Source: Himantopus leucocephalus (Eukaryota > Chordata > Aves > Charadriiformes > Recurvirostridae). Taken from it: 64,000 bases of DNA. The translations under genes were made by a program, and so were the position numbers. The stretch is taken from contig RSEF01000012.1 in NCBI GenBank assembly GCA_003993805.1, forward strand, positions 5,756,984 through 5,820,983. The letters run 5' to 3'. A model generated the notes under the pieces. The model made no database searches. It saw only the letters and a list, made by a program, of their open reading frames with translations, and had not been told where the DNA came from. Below, piece by piece: positions 21,526-48,949 of the stretch (the stretch's first letter is position 1; each line of letters opens with the position of its first letter).

Positions 21526-24500
21526 AAAAGCAAGAATGCCATGTTGTTGTGTCAGGTGCAGCGTAAATGTTTTGTCCCCCGACCTAGTCTCACCAGGGGT
21601 TAAACGAAGATAGAAATAGTGACCTGAATAACACAACACACAGAAGGCGGTTGCTGAAAGAGGTAGAAATCTCTTTCGTTTAGTGTCAGAGGCAAGAAGC
21701 CAGGGCTACAAGAGTTTCTTTAGAACTCAGTGGTGTGCTTGTATGTTCTGCAACTTGAACAGAAATGGGTACTAACAGTCTTTATAGTTGTATGGTGTCA
21801 CTGCGTATCTTACACAGTCTGTATTAAAATCTTTTGTCTATACAAGGATGAATTCTTGGGTGATTAAATATATCCTGTTTTCAACATGGACTGAAACAGC
21901 CTGTGCGATGAAAGTTTCAGAAAAGAGTGTTTCTGTGGTAATTTCTGTGAATAAAAGAAATCAGTCCATATTCAAAATAGCATAGATGGGTTTACCTTGT
22001 GTAATTAAGACCACCTGAGATGCAGCTGGTCTAAATTAAAAGTTCTCCTCCTTGCGTTTTGTTGGTCTTGTATGCCAAGCTCAGAATCTAGTATCAGAAT
22101 CTAAAATCATGCTAAACATGTCTTACAGTTTAACACCCAGCTAGGTTTACTGTAGATTTATCTATTGACCTCTTTCTGCAGCAGAAGTAGCACCTGTTGT
22201 ATAGGTAAGAATATTTCTCAGAGTAAGAAATGGATTTTCAATAGGTCTTGAGTTTCATGTCTTGTTTTATGGAAGTGTGTATGTGAATATGCTTTCTGCC
22301 AGTTTAAAAGCCAAGCTCCTGACTGTAGATGGGGAGAAAAAATACTCAGTGAATTTAGTCTGTATAAAAAAGAGGGGTGTGGGGTTTTTTTGCACATGCA
22401 AGCTACATAATGAAAGCTAGCTTGTCTCACTAACAAGAAAAGAAAAATGGTTGCAATGTCTGTAGACCTCCTGCATCCAAACTATTCCACATTCCTAGTG
22501 AATTCAAGGAAGAGTTCCTAGAAATGTGACTACGAAGTCCCTTTCAACTGTTTGTCATATGCACTTACAATAAAGCCAGCTAAACAGTTGTCATGGTTGT
22601 TTTCCACAATAAATCCGAGTTACTGAAAGAGATCTGTTAATGATAGGTATTTTAATTTGCCACATACACTTACAAATGATCAGACTACAGAGATCAGAGC
22701 AGGGTTTGGGTTTTTTTCAGTGTGTGGGGTTTTTTCCCTCCGCATAACCTTTTATGACTGGTTTAGCCTGTTCACATTTTCAAGGGACCACAAGGGTGTC
22801 CTGGGGAGATTCTGGCCACCCATCTTGCTCCCTCGTCAGTCAGGGTTCTGTGTTCTGCATGTCATACAGTGCTTTGGAAGATGACCTGGGAAGCAGCTAT
22901 GAAACTAGTTAGTTATATCGACACGGGTGTGTGTCCTTTCTGCTCTGGAAATACTGTGAGACTTTATTAGCAGCAAGACAGGCAGGTTCCAAGGTTCATA
23001 CAAGGTGACATATGACTAGCTCATCATTGACGTATGCTGTGAAAGCACAGGTTTGCTTTTGAAGGCCATGCATTTTACAGGGGTTTAGAGAGAACTTTTC
23101 TACATGTTATATTCAGGACTGTACTTTAATAACTACTGATTGCTGTTTTGGTATCTGAAGCTGTTATTGCAGTAGTAGACTGAACACAGAACAAAGTAAC
23201 TCACTATTTGTCTCTTGTGGATCAAAAATGCAGGTTTTAAAAACTTGCTTAGCTCATCTACTGACATTAGAATTAAAGAGCCAAACAAAAAGAAAGGGGT
23301 GTTGCTTTGTTTAATTTACAGCAATTAAATAAATTCCAGGATCTAAATGTTCCCTTGGGAAGGTACAGTTGTAGCTACATTGTTTACGCTTAATTGTAAG
23401 CACTGAACAGGTTATTTGCACTTCTCCAACACTGAGGACTTTGGTTTTCAGTCTTAATCTTCTGGCCAGTTATGTTGGAGACCTTACTAACTTAAAACAA
23501 TTTAATGCGCATGCATTTATGTAAGTGATCGGCAGTTGTAGGGTAAAAGGAAGAGAGTTAAGTGTTGTTTAATAGACTGCATTAGATCGTATCTTGTGTA
23601 AAAGTAGAAGACCATACAGCACTGTAGAACAGGATACGTAATTTCTTAAAACTTGATTTTGTTTCTGATAATAAACCACAGCAAGGTACATGCATAAAAG
23701 AACAACAAAAGATAATTGCCAAATGTTTACTTTAATTAAACCTTTTTAATGATACACAGTACAATGTATCCACTACTTTGCTAAAATTCACAACAAAAAG
23801 CAGGTTTCATATGTTTAAAAATATTTTTCATAATAAATTCATAAATAGATGAAGGTAAAGTATAAAAAATTACTGTAGTATGTAAGCTTGCTCCCTTGTC
23901 TCCTCATATTCCGAATGATCCAGTCAGTACTGTGATAAGAAAGTTTAAAAGCAAAGTAGTTACTGATGATTAGAAAGGTACAGCCTGCATCTCTGGAAGA
24001 AACCTTGAAAAACAGCAACAGATTTGTCCTAGAAAATGCAGAATAATTTTAACACTGTTATCATCCAAACCCCTCAAATAATTTTGGAATGCAGTGAATG
24101 AATTCAATATGAATTAGAGATTTTTATTTTCTCCCCAACAGGTGTGTGAGCCAGACTCACCTGAATGCTATCTAGTCTATGGAACTGTGGGGTTTATATC
24201 TGTCAGATATCAGTGAGTGAGGCACAAAAGAGGGAAAAGCTGGTTGACGGCACTGAGCATATCTGACTATCAAAAATCTTAGCATTTCTCCTTACAGACT
24301 TATAAAATAGAAATCTTTAAAAACTGTTACAAATAACTAAATTCACCTTCTGCTCAATATATGTCTGTATCTACTTTATGTCTGGCAAGCAGGACAGTGT
24401 CTGACCTTGTCCGTTGGCTTCCCCTGCTTTTGAAATGGTATGTGTAGTAGCACCATTCCACCACTTAACTCTATCTGGTGAATCCCTTATATTACACCAC

Positions 24501-27500
24501 CAAACTGTATGAGCAAAGTTATTCTCCTCATCAATATTATCACTTTCTTAAGAAAATGTATATAGCATTTTATTTTGTCAAGTATCAAAGTACTTTTCAC
24601 ACTTAGAATAATTATTTTAATACCATTTATAAAGGCAAAAATGCTTACTTATGCACATCATTGAAATAGGGAATGAACATGAAAAATACAGAATAATCGG
24701 GATGCTCTGCCTTTCGCATGAATGTATTCTTTTTTTTCTGATAACTATTTCCCTGTAGTGCAAAACCAGTTCCATACAAGTTTTGTGGTTTTTTGCAATG
24801 GTAACTAGATGCTTTTGAAGACATTGGTAGGCATCTGTCTGCAGCTTTAATGTCTCTGAAAACTCAGCTCTTAACACACTTCTTAAAAGTACCTTCAAAT
24901 TGTCAAGACAAGTTTGCGTGCCATGTTCAAAGGACAATCTTTCATACCCTTGATTTCATATACAATAGTTTAGATACCCAAAATCACTCCCTCACATCTT
25001 CATAGGAGTCTATATTGCTCATAGAATTTATTGCAAAAAAAACAGGTGTTGATCATTTGCATGTTCTACCGCACAGGGCAGTGTAATAGGCTGCACTTAG
25101 CGGTTACTGAAAAGATGCTGGCTTTCGGAAGGATACAGATTATGTTGGTCAGATGCCTTAAAAAGACAATTCTTAAGGAAATACAGTCTTTCATTTAATG
25201 TTTTCCTCTGCTTTTATCTTGAGAAGATAATCTTTGTGTCGTAAGGGCTTTTTGTATTGATTGAACAATTAGAAATCATAACTGCAAGCTTGCCACAATT
25301 GTGGTCATATGTAAGGTACTTTCTCTAAGCTAAAATTTACAGAAACTTGGATCCTTTTAGATATCTATTATATTTGAATAGCGTGTACTTTAAGATGTCT
25401 GAGTGAGTTTATGGGGCAATTAAGGTTTAAATTCCTACAGATTAGTTAATGATAAGGTGTGTGTTCTTACGAAATCTTAAAATAGGTGACTACTGTTCTT
25501 AGTATCCTAGTCTAGACTTTAAAATTAAAAGATGTACATGAATAAAGGAAAATAAAATAGTTCACTTGTAGTAATTTAGCTGTAATAGCAAATTTTGAAT
25601 GGGCTAGGTAAGCCTTAGACAGAAGTGGCTTAAACAGCAGCAGCTTTGTGAAGCTGCTGTACCTACCTAATACCTTACCCTGACCTACACTACCTACTCA
25701 CATGAATGATGGCAAAGCTGGACTTGATTGATTTCAGAACACAGTGTATTATATACACACATTACGATATTAACTGTCACAGGAGCAGGAGATTGACAGA
25801 TGTGCAAAAACCTGCTGGTTATAGTCTATCTGGTGGCCCTTTAGCGCTTTGTGATAGGAAGATCAATCTTCAGTTTGCTGTTAAATTTGAAGCTGAAAGT
25901 AGAAACCACTGTCAGCAGTTCAGCTGTATAACTGAATTGGAGATAACTCGAGTAAAGTAATCATGCAAGTAAATTTTTTAATGATAAAGACAGCTTCCAT
26001 GAATTTTTATCAATGTATGATTTTGGATTGTGTCTGATGTTCTAAAGGTTTTCAAATGGTGTCCTGGAGGTGAGAGGCATACTTTTACTACTTTTACCTC
26101 ATAATGGAAGGAATAGGTTCTAAATACAGCTTTAAGCCAATTTAACAGCTCTCCAAATGTTGAACTGTTATGTTACCATACACTTAACTAGTTTAGCAGT
26201 CCACTCTTGTTCAGTATAGACAGCACTCAAATTTCTGTTGTACAGAACGCAAACAGAAAAAGCCGTAACAACTTGTGTAGTGTATTATTTTACCTTTGGG
26301 AAGGAAATTATTTTCTTTGAACTGAGTAAGCATTGATTAAACCTACCACATTTAATCAGACTAAATAGAAAATCTTCCCTGACTGTTACTCAGGCTTCAC
26401 TTGACTCATTCTTGTGAAGATACCCTGTTCACTTGTTTTCCACTGGCCGCTGACTCATACGGAAAAACAAGGCAATTGTTGACATGGTCTGTCTTCAGTG
26501 ACACCTAAAGTTACAAATGTAATACAGGTAACTGCCTTTATCGGTATTCAAGTAATAGGAATCCTTGTTTAAAAAAAAGACATAGTAAAAAAATCCACAA
26601 CCCTTTTGTACTTCAAAGAATTATTTTTAAAGTGCATTTTACAGTCACATTAAAATAATGCTATCTAAGATCAGGATAGGAGAGTATGCTGGCTATTTTT
26701 ATCTAACCTCTGGCAACAATTCCATGGACAGCAAATATACATTTGGGTTGGTTTGTTTGTTTTGATTTTGTAACCCTGCTCTTTTCCAAGTAAACCAAAA
26801 TGAAATGATAAAAAAGATTCAGAGGGCTAAACTTGTGCTGGAAGTCAGAACATCCAGTTGTGGAATAGTTTGGGGTTTTTTTTCTTTTTTTCTAAAGTAT
26901 GCAGTGGGAATTGCAATTAAATGCTTCCATCTGAGATTTTTTGCTGTTTCAAATAGCTCTATAAAGCAATTCAACAGAGTTAAAAGAAATCTAACATTAA
27001 GTGGCCCGTAAAAACTAAGATACCCAGGAGGCTGGTTATCTAACTTAAATCTCAGTGGGATGATCAGCACCAAAAGATACTATAAAAATAAAACTCAGAC
27101 AGTATTTCCCAAATCTATGGATCTCTTATAGCGTGGAAAAGAATTGTCAAATCTGAGAACAGCCCAATTATATACGACTTGACTCCGTGATTCTGCAGAC
27201 ACTATACTTCATACAACTGTAATAGTGTAACTACTAATCTACATGAGTTAACGATGTGGCATCTTTTATTGACAAGTTTGTAAATCTAGCAGGCATTTTA
27301 GTTGATGAAACAACCTAATACCATTTGAGAAGGGATAATTAAGTGGTTAGGGTGATTTGCCTAAACTTTGGGATTAATTTCCTTTCAATTCTACCAAGAA
27401 CTACATGTCCTCAGATCTGTTGCTCTTTAATTGCCTCACTTCTTGTACCGTAAGTGTGGGAATACAAGCTGCACGGTCGTCATCAGCTACTGGGGCAAAA

Positions 27501-30500
27501 GCGAGTCATGTGAGAACCACCTCTTCACAACAGAGTACATATTCTCTCCAATTTCCTTGAATTTTCCCTGTTTACTGGTTGCACACTCTGCCTGTAACCT
27601 CTTTTGTTTCTGTGAAGTCTCCACGGAGAATGACTGACAGGGGTTAAACTGAGCACTCTCCAAGGCTGGAAGATACCAAAAGGAGAGTAACTTTATTTTT
27701 CAGTTTCACAAAGCATGTATTGTTCTCACTTCGTTTTTTCTCCAGCACACTGCTTACACAAAATAATGCAACAGGGTAAACTTCAGTGGTCTGTTAATAT
27801 ATAAATGTTTTGGAAGCAGGATGGGTAAAGATAAACAATTTCTATTAATGAAATAACATATAAATTCATCTTGATTTAAAGAGACTCACATTATAACATT
27901 GAGTAAAACAATCCTATGAAGAGAAACTCATGATGTTATTACCTCCCAGTTCCCTGAAGACTGGCACGAGATGGCAAAAGACATTCAAATGGTCAACTGG
28001 CTGGGACTATGAGATTAAATAATGGAGGTGTAAATCCTAGTGGGACAATATATACTGGGGCAAATCAGGGAAAGGCTTTAATGTTATTTAAGGGTGCTAA
28101 CGTGTGAGTGTATACATAATGTAATGTACCACTGCAGTAATGCATGTATATTGCATTTGACGATCAGCTCTATTCTTCAGATAAATACGATCTTCTTTGA
28201 AGGCAAAGAAAAAATTGAGCAAGAGCTCCACTTTTCATGAATTTCTTAGAAATCTATGCAGTTATTAGCTGGGCTTCATTTAGTTTTGTAGTTTTTCTCC
28301 CCAAAAAGTGACCTGCTTTGCAATAGAGTGAGAGTTATAAAATCATTAGGGCTTTTCTTCTGTTCCTAAGTTTTTCTCTTTTTTTTTTTTAAGTTGTTTT
28401 GCAAAGCAAATTTTAGCCGGTTGTTGGGCTGACATTTATTTGGTATTATATTTACATTAGTATAAATATTTGTACAAGTTCCATCCATGATGAGGGACTG
28501 GATGAGCAACTGGAGATAAAATTAGCTTAAATCAAAGTCAATACAAACGATAACAATGCCCACGCTCCTGGGAACCACATTCTGCTGATGATTTCATTTC
28601 AGTATTTGCCTCTGCATTCCCCTTCTAAGTGTTACAGGGCAGGGATCAATGTCCTCTTCTGTGTTTTTGTAATATTTTGCACACTTTGGGTACTGCCAAA
28701 AATAAATGATAAATACTAATGCAAATACATGGTCAGCCAAGGAGATCTGCTTAAAAGCAATTACTGCACCATAGTCTTGTTAATGTTCAACTGCCAGTAA
28801 ACAGGTTTCTTGGCAAATGTTTACGTTGTGAACTCTGATCATGCACTACTGAATTATTCACTTGATGCACATCAGTGAACATTTGTAACCCAAGATTTGA
28901 AACTGAGGTTTTTACCCATAAATCTCAGGTTTATTGCTATGCACTCTCTTCACCCAGGTATCCTTTTGGTTTCAATAGGATTAATGGAATTAAACCAACA
29001 GGATTGTCTTCCTAATACTTGTATTACATAGCTAAGTGTGTGAATTACAAATTTAATAAAAGTCTTGATAAGGGGAGTGAAAAGCTCTAAGTTTCATTTA
29101 CTGTTTAATTTATTTCTGGTCAAGAAGCTCTCAGTCTAGTGAGTATTGTGCTATTAATAATAGACAAAGAAGGGGTTTGGCAATTGAAATAGCCTTTTAC
29201 TACTGTCAACCCAAGCACTGTCATTCATATCTGCTACTAACCTGAAAAAATTAACGAGGTCTTCGGTCTATTTCTTTGTTCCCTTTTGTTCAGTTAGGTA
29301 GGGCATGCAAGCTTGCATTATTCTTGTTACAACATAGAAGAGCTAAGAGTTAGAGGACAAAGCTGAGTTAAAGCCATAGCTGAAAACACAGTGAACGAAT
29401 CACTGACTTTGTATTTCACGTTTTCTGAGACAGAACCTGCAGACAGAGTCTCAACCTTCAAGGCTAGTTTGAGAGCTATATGGGGGCAAATCATAAGGAG
29501 AAGCATAGTGCTTGGTCTAATTCTACTTGTTCACTAAACAAACCTCAAAACTAAGGAAATGGAGAAATGAGGAATTATTGATCCATCTACTGTAAAAACA
29601 CAATCATTCACGGACTGCATTGCAAGCAGGATTTATGTTCATTTTGCATCTTGCTCCAGTTTTAAGATGAGTTACTATGTAAACTACTGATTTCAATCTG
29701 AGTAGTAGCAATACTGTTCTTAAATGTGTGTGGATTTTTATGAGCATGGCTTAAAATAATTTGGCACTAATCCTGCAAATAGCGGGAGGCTGAGCTTATC
29801 TGAGGGTCCATGTTCAAGCATGCAAAACTGCAGGACTGTGACCTACAGCTGTAAACTATAATATGTCATGACATAAAGTCAAATACTTGCTAGTATTCTG
29901 TATCTTAAGGACCATCTAACCAGGAGGAAAAACAGTTATCAGGACTGAGTTTTTAGCTCGGACCATCTTCATAGTTTCTCCTGAGAGTGGAATACAGGGT
30001 TTGCTAATCACCAACAAATCTAGAGTTTGGACAGTTTTCATTTTCAGTGTCTAGCTACTGCTGGACACCTATTGCGTGTTATCTTTCGATGTAGGAGAGC
30101 TGGGAATGTCCTGGAAAACTATCCAAAAATACTGCTGAGTACTGCAGCTCAACCTGCCCTTCCATATAAAACATTAGCATTGTGAAAACTATACTAATTG
30201 AAAAATTTAAGGCCCTTTTCACTCTTACAACTATAAAACTTGAAAATTAATGCCTTAGATTAGAAGCAAACAGGCTACAAAGCATACGTACCTCCTCAAT
30301 TATCTACCTCATAGCTTAAAAAAAAAACAGATCAGAGAATGGTTTAATGTTTTCTGTAGGAGGATGAACAGTATTGAAATTAGGATCCATTAGCCCTTTC
30401 TTAAATCTTCCTGATTTTCATGAGAGTGGATATGTTGAAGTGCTAAAAACCGGTGTAGCCCTAGTAGCAAACCAATCCAGGTCCTTTTAGATCAAGATTT

Positions 30501-32036
30501 TCAAGAGGGACAAGTGACTTCACTTTAAGTGGGTGCTTTCTGAAAATGAGCTCCTTCAAAGTACCAGGATGGCAAACATCACTTGTTACCTCTGAACATC
30601 TCTGCTTTAACTGCAGAGTCAAAAATAATCCTGTTTCTGCTCCCTATGCAAAACCATTGTTGTAAGGTGCTTGAGAGTGTAAATCCAGAGAGGGCTGCTG
30701 CTATCAGTACTTCAGCTGCATCTACAACATGTAATACAGAGCTGAATCTGAAAGACAACTATATGTAGTTGAATTATGAAATCTATTTAACTTAACAATG
30801 TAGACTTTTGATCAACAGTGAAAGATTTTTCCTGCTGAATGTTTTCAAGAAATGAAAAGCACTTGGTAACTCGTGATAGGGAGAGGGAAGCAGTTAAGTA
30901 CAAAGTTGGGAGGGAATTGCTCACAAAGATGCTGGTTTCTGACAACTAAGAAATTGCAATGCATGCAGTTTTCAGTTATTCTGAGGTCTTCTTTCCCATT
31001 ATATGCCCAGATTGTATTTAAAGAGATGGTTTAAAAAAACAAACCAAACCAAAACCAAATTAACTTAGCCACTTAAGCAATAAACACTCTGGTAACATAA
31101 TGTCAAATGTATGACCAGAATTAACCCTGTATATGACCATTAGGCACATGGCAGATCATGGCTACCAGTCAGTTCAAGGTTTCTCCAGTTCCTGTTTCCA
31201 GTGGTGCAGGTCTTGAGTTGTGGAATGAAATTAAGAGACCTGAGGGCAAAAACTCAATGATACCCGCTTGGAAAAGGGAGCTATCACTGTGCAAACAGTA
31301 ACAAATGAAATGCATCTACCCTCTCCTCAAGGCTGTATTTAAAATAACTACAACTGGTCCAATCCTGCTTGACAGCAAGTCATGTGATATTGCTCAGGCT
31401 GATTTTGCTTTTTGTTAAAATGATAACTTAAAAAAATTATAACAAAACCTGAGAGAAGGTTTCCCCACCTGGGCCTTTTCCAATACTAACTAGCAATTCA
31501 TATGCCCTAGGACAGGTGACTGCTATTTGGTCCTGTAATCAAAATGTTGGGTATTCTGACACTTGAAACACCTTTATCAAAGACACTGTCACTTTCTGGT
31601 CATTGGTGGAGTGCTGAGGATATAAAGAGACACTGTCAAGATTACCCATTCCAAAAGTGACCTCCTTTGCCAACAGTTCCATGCTAAATGCTTCAGAACT
31701 TTGAGTGTACATCAGTCTCCTCCCCAATCATCTGTCTCCCCACCCCACATCACCAGTTCAAAGCTGTTTCCTCCACTTTTGTAACTTGTATGAAGGTTAC
31801 AGAAAAGAAATGGTGGCGACAAGTGTTGAGTAAGTTTTTCAGAGGGTTTGACTTTTAAGACTACCTCTCAAGAGTCCCTTTTTAAAAATAAGACACCAAA
31901 GCAAACAGGATTGTGTCTAACTTCTACAAAATTGCTGGTTTCACAGGAGGAGGAGAATATGGCTACCATGCTACTCAGCATTAGGGTGAAGCACCATCTA
32001 AATTCCAGTAAAATTAGGGATATCACCTAGCTCATA
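21526..32036. other. Gene-poor stretch between the orphan CpG island and RAB43; probably includes RAB43 3' UTR
   Basis: About 10.5 kb of AT-rich sequence without a supportable coding region, RNA gene or recognised interspersed repeat. The open frames here are short and lack domains. The portion next to 32036 must be RAB43 3' UTR. Its end is not defined: antisense AATAAA (TTTATT on +) occurs at about 28930 and 29109, with further candidates lower down. Confidence 0.5.
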
Positions 32037-43425
<11,389 letters not shown>

Positions 43426-46400
43426 GGCGCTGCCGCCCTCCGGCCTTCCGCCCGCCGCCGCCGAGGGGAGCCGGGCTCTGCGCAGCGCCCGCCGCCCCCC
43501 GCCGCGCCGGGCCCGCCTCCCGCCCGCCCCTCGCTCTCTCCGCCCCGGACCCGGCCGCGGCCGCCGCCTCTCGGGCATGCCCGCCCCGCGGCCGGGGCGG
43601 CGGCGCGGCCGGCGGCGGGGGTGAGCGCAGGCTTGGCTACCGCCTGGGGCACCGCGCCTCCCTCGCCGTCCGCCGGGGTCGGGCCAGGGGGCAGCCGGCT
43701 CGCTGCGGCCTCCCGCCGGACCCCGGGGCTGCCGTAGGCCGTGGGGCTGCCGGCAGGTGCCGCGGTGTGTCGGTGCCGGCGGGGCCAGCTCGGGTCGCGG
43801 TCTGACCGACATAAACCGTCGTGTGTGGGCAAACAAGTGCGTTAGTCAGCTGTCCTGAGTGGCAGTGAGCCATCGTCATCGCTACCAGTGCCCCAGTCTG
43901 TGCGGAGGACCTGCACATGCGAGTGTTCGTTCGTATTCTTGCTGGAGTGCCATTTTTGTGATATATTCCTTCTGATATATTTTACAGTTACTGACACGTA
44001 GAAGTAAACAGGTGCAATTACACCATTAAGTCATGCAGGAAGTACAGCTGTTTTGCCTTGTTGGCTTTTCTTTTTTAGGTCTGAGCTGGGGTGTGGTTTG
44101 TTTCCAGAGTCGCAGTCCAAGGCTCAGGGCCATGGTTTTTTCACCCTTGCAAGGTGCTGTGCTGCTCAGACACATCTTTAAAACTGCTAACATCATACTA
44201 CGTGTCTTAGATATGTATGTGTATACGTGTGATTATATATTGCATCACAGACTGGTTATGTGTGTTGAGATAAGTTTATCTCAGCAATCTGGAATTATTT
44301 GTGTTTTAACTTCTACCTGGGTTATCTATGAAGCAAACTGCTCTTTAATAGGCACTCTCCTTTAGATTATGTGGTGAGTCAAGATGCAAATTAAAATCAG
44401 GTTTACTAATAAAATACTTTGACACAGCACATTTTATTAGTCTGTTCTTTGCAACAAAGACTTGCTAAATTCCATTCTCAGAGTTTCAAATAATAAAATT
44501 GTGAAATGAAAATGTTTAATGGCAGAGAGTGAGAGTTAAGTTTTCCTATAGGTAGTTGTGCAGGAGGAGAAAGACCTGATTTATGACTGAGCCAGCGTAG
44601 ACCAACCAGGCCAGCTTGTCTTGAATTGCTTTGAATCAATGGATTTTTGGGCGGCTTCATGATTATTCCTTTTCAGGTCTGGATATGTATTTTTGGTGAT
44701 CCATGGTAACCTTCCAGCAAGAGCAGAGGTATGAGTAGTCTGTCAGTCTGGAACAAAGGCTTTCTGTTTACTGGTAGCCTGCAACCCTGAATTAAGCAGG
44801 TCACTGAATTCTAGGATATTGATCAACCAGGACAGAAAAAGTGTTAAAGAGGAAATAAGACGCCACTGTGCATATGCTCTCATGTTAATTAGTACTTTTT
44901 ATGTTTTCAGTGTCTGAGCAAAGCACTTAGGGGAATTTAGATTATTTAGGAAGAAACATTGCTAGAGATGGCAGTCTTTAATATTTAGAATTAATTGTAT
45001 GACCTCATTTTAGTGGAAAAACACAGATATTGCTTCCATGAAGATAATTATAAATCAGGTATTCCATTATCCTTGCTATAGATCATTACAAACTTTTTTT
45101 GTATTAACTGTTGTTATTGCTGCTTGTCATCGTGAGCCTTTAACTGCTTCGAAAACAAAGAATTGCCCAAACAAAACTCATGAATTGTCATGTTATGTTG
45201 TTATGCTTATATGAGGGATCTTTCGTTAGTTCTCTCAAGTTGTGAAAGCGGTAAGTAGTGGTTTGAATGTTAAAATGCTTGTATTTGATTAATCCACAGA
45301 CTCCATTGGGGTTAACACCTATTTCATGCAAAGATCAGGAAAAACCAAAATGCGTTTGAGTCAATTCCAGTTTGTACCTGGCTCTATTTGAAAGTTGTTC
45401 GTAAGAGTAGAGTAGGGAGTGCCAGAAAACATGCTCTAGTAGTCTCTCTACTAGTGCTACTCTAGTAGGTACGAGAAAACAGTACCAAAACATGGTAGAA
45501 GACCCCCTATGTTGGCCTTAGTTACAGTTTCCTTTTCATTTGTCTAACTCAGTTCAACAAGAGAAGTTAAACTACAACTCTAACAAATGGGTTTTGCTGC
45601 AGAGCCTTTGCTACAGGTGTGAGGTTGCTTGCAATTTCCACATTTGATCGTGGAATTAGGGTCACGAAACTATTGTATTTCAAAGCAGCTGCTTGAGATT
45701 TGGAGTTACAAAGCAAATTAATTAAGCTCTGACCTTCTAAATAAACATATGTGGTGATCTCATATGAAACACTGGAAAAACACAAGGAGGAGTTGTAAAA
45801 TACATTATCCAGTCTTCTGCAGCACTGAAGGAGCAGAGGGTAGGGGTTCAAAGTAAATTTTGTAATTATGCAATGACTCAGTAAGTTTATAGATAACTGT
45901 AATTCTATGCAGTAGCAAGCATTCATCCTTAATAAATTCCAGTGTGGATATAGAACAGTTTCCAAAATTGTTCATGAAAACCAAGATGACTTGAATTATA
46001 GCTTGGTTGGTACATTGTTTACACTGTGTTCCAAGATAAATTTTTCAGCGAAGTTCAACATTTCCTCCTTGTATTTATAATGCAGGCATATTACTTGATG
46101 TGTTAATGCTCCTTATGTGGTACAAACTTTCTTTGGTTAGATTTTGATCAAAAGAATGTTTAAGCATCTGTATTTCTTGATGGCTTTATAGCCTGCCAAT
46201 TTTACAGCTGAGTCAGCTTGAATGGATTGATTTCTTCAAGACAACAAAAGCAGTAATATGTTGTACTTTCTTTTTTAAAAGTGATATCAGCTAAATAGTT
46301 AAAAATTTACTTTTTATAATACATATAATATAACAAAAAAGTAGTTATCTTGTATGTTTTAGGTTTTTTTAAAGGTCATAAAATCATATTCCCATACTTA

Positions 46401-48949
46401 CTGTTACCTGACATGGCCCCACATACTTGATGCATAAATTCTTGGTTGTGTATATTAAATCATACATATTTTGTGACTCTTCGGTTTATGAGAGCAAATT
46501 GCTCTTCTTCCCATCTTACAATATTTTTTATATTGTTTGGGATTAAATACTTCTACTCTTTAAAAATTTACCTATGTTTATAATCACTTGGGCTCTGGCT
46601 TTGTACTTCCAGACAGTGTGAGGTTATCTTGAAGAGGTCTTAGCATTACCTGGAGTAAATTGAAATCTATCTGTTTGAGTCTGCTGAACAATGTAGCCTG
46701 CAGTTTTGTGGGGTGTGTTCTTTTACAAAAATTGATTGTTCTGAATTTTAACTAGAATAACATTGTAATAATATACTGTTTAGTGATTCAATCTAAAATG
46801 AAGGACATGCTGATGTAAACATATTTTTGTCCAGAGCTTTCTCTTTAAAGTTTAGCAGTGTCTGATGTTTGCCAGTTAAAATGTTAGTAGGTTTATTTTT
46901 AATCTGTTAACATTCTAAAGCCTTTTTGAGCAGAAAGATAATTAGGAAAGTTACCTGAGTGTTTAATGTTTACAGGAGAGATGAAATTTTGTCCTCTCTG
47001 TGGATGGGGTGTAGACCTTTTAACTCATTTGCAGAGGGCCAAGACAAATGAATGGGTATTTTGAGGACTGTCACAAATCAAATAGTCTTTGTGTACAGGA
47101 AAGCTTCTCTTTTCCATATCTGTATGCCTGTATTCTGTGTGAGAAGTAATTGGGGAACAGCATATAGATAGAGATGCTCTTTAAGGTAATGGTAAAAATC
47201 ATGATTAATTGGGAAGCCCCATGGTTTTACAATGTTTTTTTTTCCTGGAGAGCCCTATGTGCTCACATTTTCACATGCAACCATTCATCCCTCACAACTG
47301 CAGTGGTCACAGAACTTGGAAGACTCCCGGAGTCTTGAAAAATGATGCTGCTTAGGCCTTGTATCACTTGTGGCCTATCGAGCAGAAATTTTGCTTTTGC
47401 CTGGTGTTACGTTATTGTACTAGCACGAGTGGCAGTGAAACTGTCAAGTTATAAGGAAGTTGCTGACCAACAAACAGGGATGAATTTGGGGTCTGAAACT
47501 TCTCCAACCAAGGATTTTTACTGAGTACTTCTTGTAAGCTTGCGGATTCTAGCCTTGCTCTGAGAAAATGTTTAGTGTCTCCTTCATAGGTGATTCCTAG
47601 CAATGAAATATCTTCTATTATGCCATTGTTTGGCAAAGTGTATGACTTTGTCATGTGTGACGTGTTTGTTGCGCAATGTGAATGTTGAATTTGTTATCAG
47701 CCAAGTTTCAGAACAAGCTAGTAACAAAAAAATTTTAATTGCATTCATGAAGTTTTCCAAGTTATGCATTTTGAATATTAGAAGTTATAAGCTATTTCCA
47801 GTTCCTTTCAGATGACTCAGTTGTGGCTTCATTGTCATTTGAAATACTATATTCATATACATAGCTTAATCATCTTCTGGATGAATGCAATGCAGATTCT
47901 CCTCTTAGTTTCTAAAGGCTTTTATCAATCTTAGTCACCCATCCGCTTTCCTTGTCTGTATTTTATAGAGAATGAAAGCCAGTCATTGCATGGGTTTTAT
48001 CTCAAAAGAGCGTAAGAGGAGACATGCTGCTTCAGAAACCATGCCAATTAATAGAACAGATTTTTTAAAACACAGCTGTTAATCGCAGTTTCAAACACCA
48101 AAGAGTGGCTGATGAAACTAAAAACCTCAGTTCCTCGCTGTCAGGTTTGTTTGGCAAATTATCACAGGCCAGCCCCCTAGTTTCAGGTAGCTGTGTGGTT
48201 CCTTGAGTTGTTGACCTGTGTCATCGTGCCACTGTAGACTGTAGATGCACCATCAGGAATGTAAGGTTAGGGGAATGAGTGCAATACCTTTGAACAGTGT
48301 GTATGCTCATTAGTATTCCTCTCTTGCATTTCAAATGCAACCAGAATCCCAGAGAGCAGCAGTGTGCGCATGGACTGAGGATTTACCAGTTGGCTTGTGA
48401 CTGCACATTCAAGAAATATTGCTTAAAGTGCTAAAGACTCAGTAAAGAACCACCTGCAAATCTGCATAGTTTGCTGACTTTTTATTCTTTTGAGGGAGAT
48501 GAATGTAGTACCTGTAAATTTATCACACATCTCAAAATTTGTGTTTTCACAGTCTCCACGTGTCTGTTTGAGATCCCCTGATGCTTGTCATGATAGCTGG
48601 ATTTTTTGATGTTAACTTTAACTTTCCCTGGTACAGATTGCTGAGGGAGCTGAGGTTATTCTAATGTATTTGGGTGTTTAACAACTATGATGCTGCACAT
48701 TAATTAGGTAAAGGTTTTTGTAGTGCCCAAGTCGTCTTTTCAGAGCTGATGCATTTACTTTAGGAAGCAGTTTTACGTAGTGTAAATTGTTCTCCTTATG
48801 TTATTTTTTATTTTTGGCATTTGTTAGCTCAGTCTCATTGTTTCCCTTTTTGTCTCAGTGATGTTTTAGTGTTGTAATAAAAAATTGTAAACCACTCGAA
48901 AATATCAGCCTAGACATCTTTATCTGTATAAGATATGTGAATGGTTTTT